Assembly (NCBI GenBank): GCA_035642715.1 | Contig: DASQRW010000113.1 | Location: 1-64,000, forward strand | Source: JAJNBK01 sp035642715 | Lineage (GTDB): Archaea; Thermoproteota; Nitrososphaeria; Nitrososphaerales; Nitrososphaeraceae | Length of the DNA stretch: 64,000 bases | Direction of reading: 5' to 3' | Part shown: positions 63,592-64,000 of the stretch, piece by piece | Numbering within the stretch: position 1 is the stretch's first letter | Layout of the letters: the number at the start of each line of letters is the position of its first letter | Position numbers and translations under genes: made by a program | Notes under the pieces: model-generated | What the model was told of the DNA's origin: nothing | Database searches by the model: none | What the model saw: the letters and a program-made list of their open reading frames with translations, nothing else

Positions 63592-64000
63592 CATGACTCA
63601 ATGCTTACTCACTCGAATAACCATACATATATCTAGATTGATAGTTTAGCAATCTTTTCCAATCTTTCTTTTTAATTAAATTATGAAAACGAATGTGATA
63701 TTTTTTTCATCAATAATGTAATTAATAAAATGTCTAAAATAGAATCAACTGCATCTCTTGCAAGTGGCAGTCACTCACCAATACCACATTCTCTACTAAA
63801 GTTGATCTACAAAAAACAAGAGAAACCCCTAAAATAACCTTTATCGTTTGTCAATCAGGTAGTGCTATTCTTGGGTTAGCTTGTAATAATGACCATCATA
63901 TACTACATAAATTTAGCATGCTAAACTGACAAACATTTACTGACAAATTCTTGTCAATGATTAAATACACACGCTTATGTCATAATGATAGTTAAAAAAG
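63592..64000. other. Terminal intergenic region
   Basis: A 35-residue plus-strand frame at 63730 (MSKIESTASLASGSHSPIPH at its start) is too short to support. A 14-bp palindrome TTTAGCATGCTAAA lies at 63912-63925, near repeated tgacaaa words. Nothing else is recognised. Confidence 0.4.

Noticed and set aside
63730..63837. 35-residue plus-strand frame
   Set aside because: Short, no family resemblance, no clear promoter; it may be chance.

Overview
The window is about 64 kb of AT-rich archaeal DNA. The gene set points to an ammonia-oxidising thaumarchaeon (class Nitrososphaeria). The signs are archaeal information-processing operons (exosome Rrp4/Rrp41/Rrp42, SBDS, prefoldin beta, L37Ae, Pcc1, RpoD, L18e, L13, S9, EF-2, FEN-1, XPF nuclease, proteasome beta), PurP, archaeosine transglycosylase TgtA, an Amt ammonium transporter, class II ribonucleotide reductase, and several small proteins of thaumarchaeal type. 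The low G+C content, mannosylglycerate synthase and long gene-poor gaps would suit a soil group I.1b lineage such as Nitrosocosmicus. That placement is inference. No amo gene, tRNA or CRISPR array was recognised. Many genes look leaderless, with a TATA-like box 25-35 nt before the start codon. TTG and GTG starts are common. Strong Shine-Dalgarno sites are rare and mostly sit inside operons.

Layout. 1-240: an RNA segment resembling the 3' end of 23S rRNA. 0.6-8.4 kb: a DUF504-type small protein, NrdJ, an unusual aconitase-family pair and a Cys-motif membrane protein. 8.4-19.4 kb: asparagine synthase, an FkbM methyltransferase, MpgS, EF-2, an MqnD-like protein, a bifunctional-nuclease-domain protein, PurP and an XPF nuclease. 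19.5-25.7 kb: one long minus-strand informational cluster. 25.9-28.3 kb: a putative regulator divergent from amt. 28.8-34.5 kb: a secreted peptide, a decayed amino-acid permease, a ThyX-like gene split by one in-frame UGA, PsmB and a bacterial-type LeuC/LeuD pair. 34.9-38.5 kb: TgtA, an Lsm protein, a Fap7-type kinase and a dicluster ferredoxin. 38.8-46.9 kb: small DNA-binding or helical proteins, HisI, ThrC and an E1-like enzyme fused to its own ubiquitin-like domain. 47-56 kb: gene-poor accessory DNA with a DUF1254/DUF1214 pseudogene, a 542-residue orphan, a PadR/MFS locus and a two-peptide cassette. 56-59 kb: a Cas4-like nuclease next to FEN-1. 59-64 kb: secreted and membrane small proteins and an HNH nuclease.

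How the genes work together. The 25.7 to 19.5 kb block couples transcription (RpoD), ribosomal proteins, ribosome maturation (SBDS), RNA decay (exosome), tRNA modification (Pcc1/KEOPS) and protein folding (prefoldin). The two aconitase-family pairs probably split leucine biosynthesis from another isomerisation; the archaeal-type pair has lost one Fe-S cysteine. PadR, a helical protein and an MFS pump form a likely efflux operon whose paired 12-bp palindromes abut the padR start codon.

The most unusual items are the UGA-interrupted double-domain ThyX-like gene (29.8-31.4 kb), the translationally coupled 47-residue and 20-residue peptides (54.9-55.1 kb), the ubiquitin-like/E1 fusion, and several genes in visible decay.
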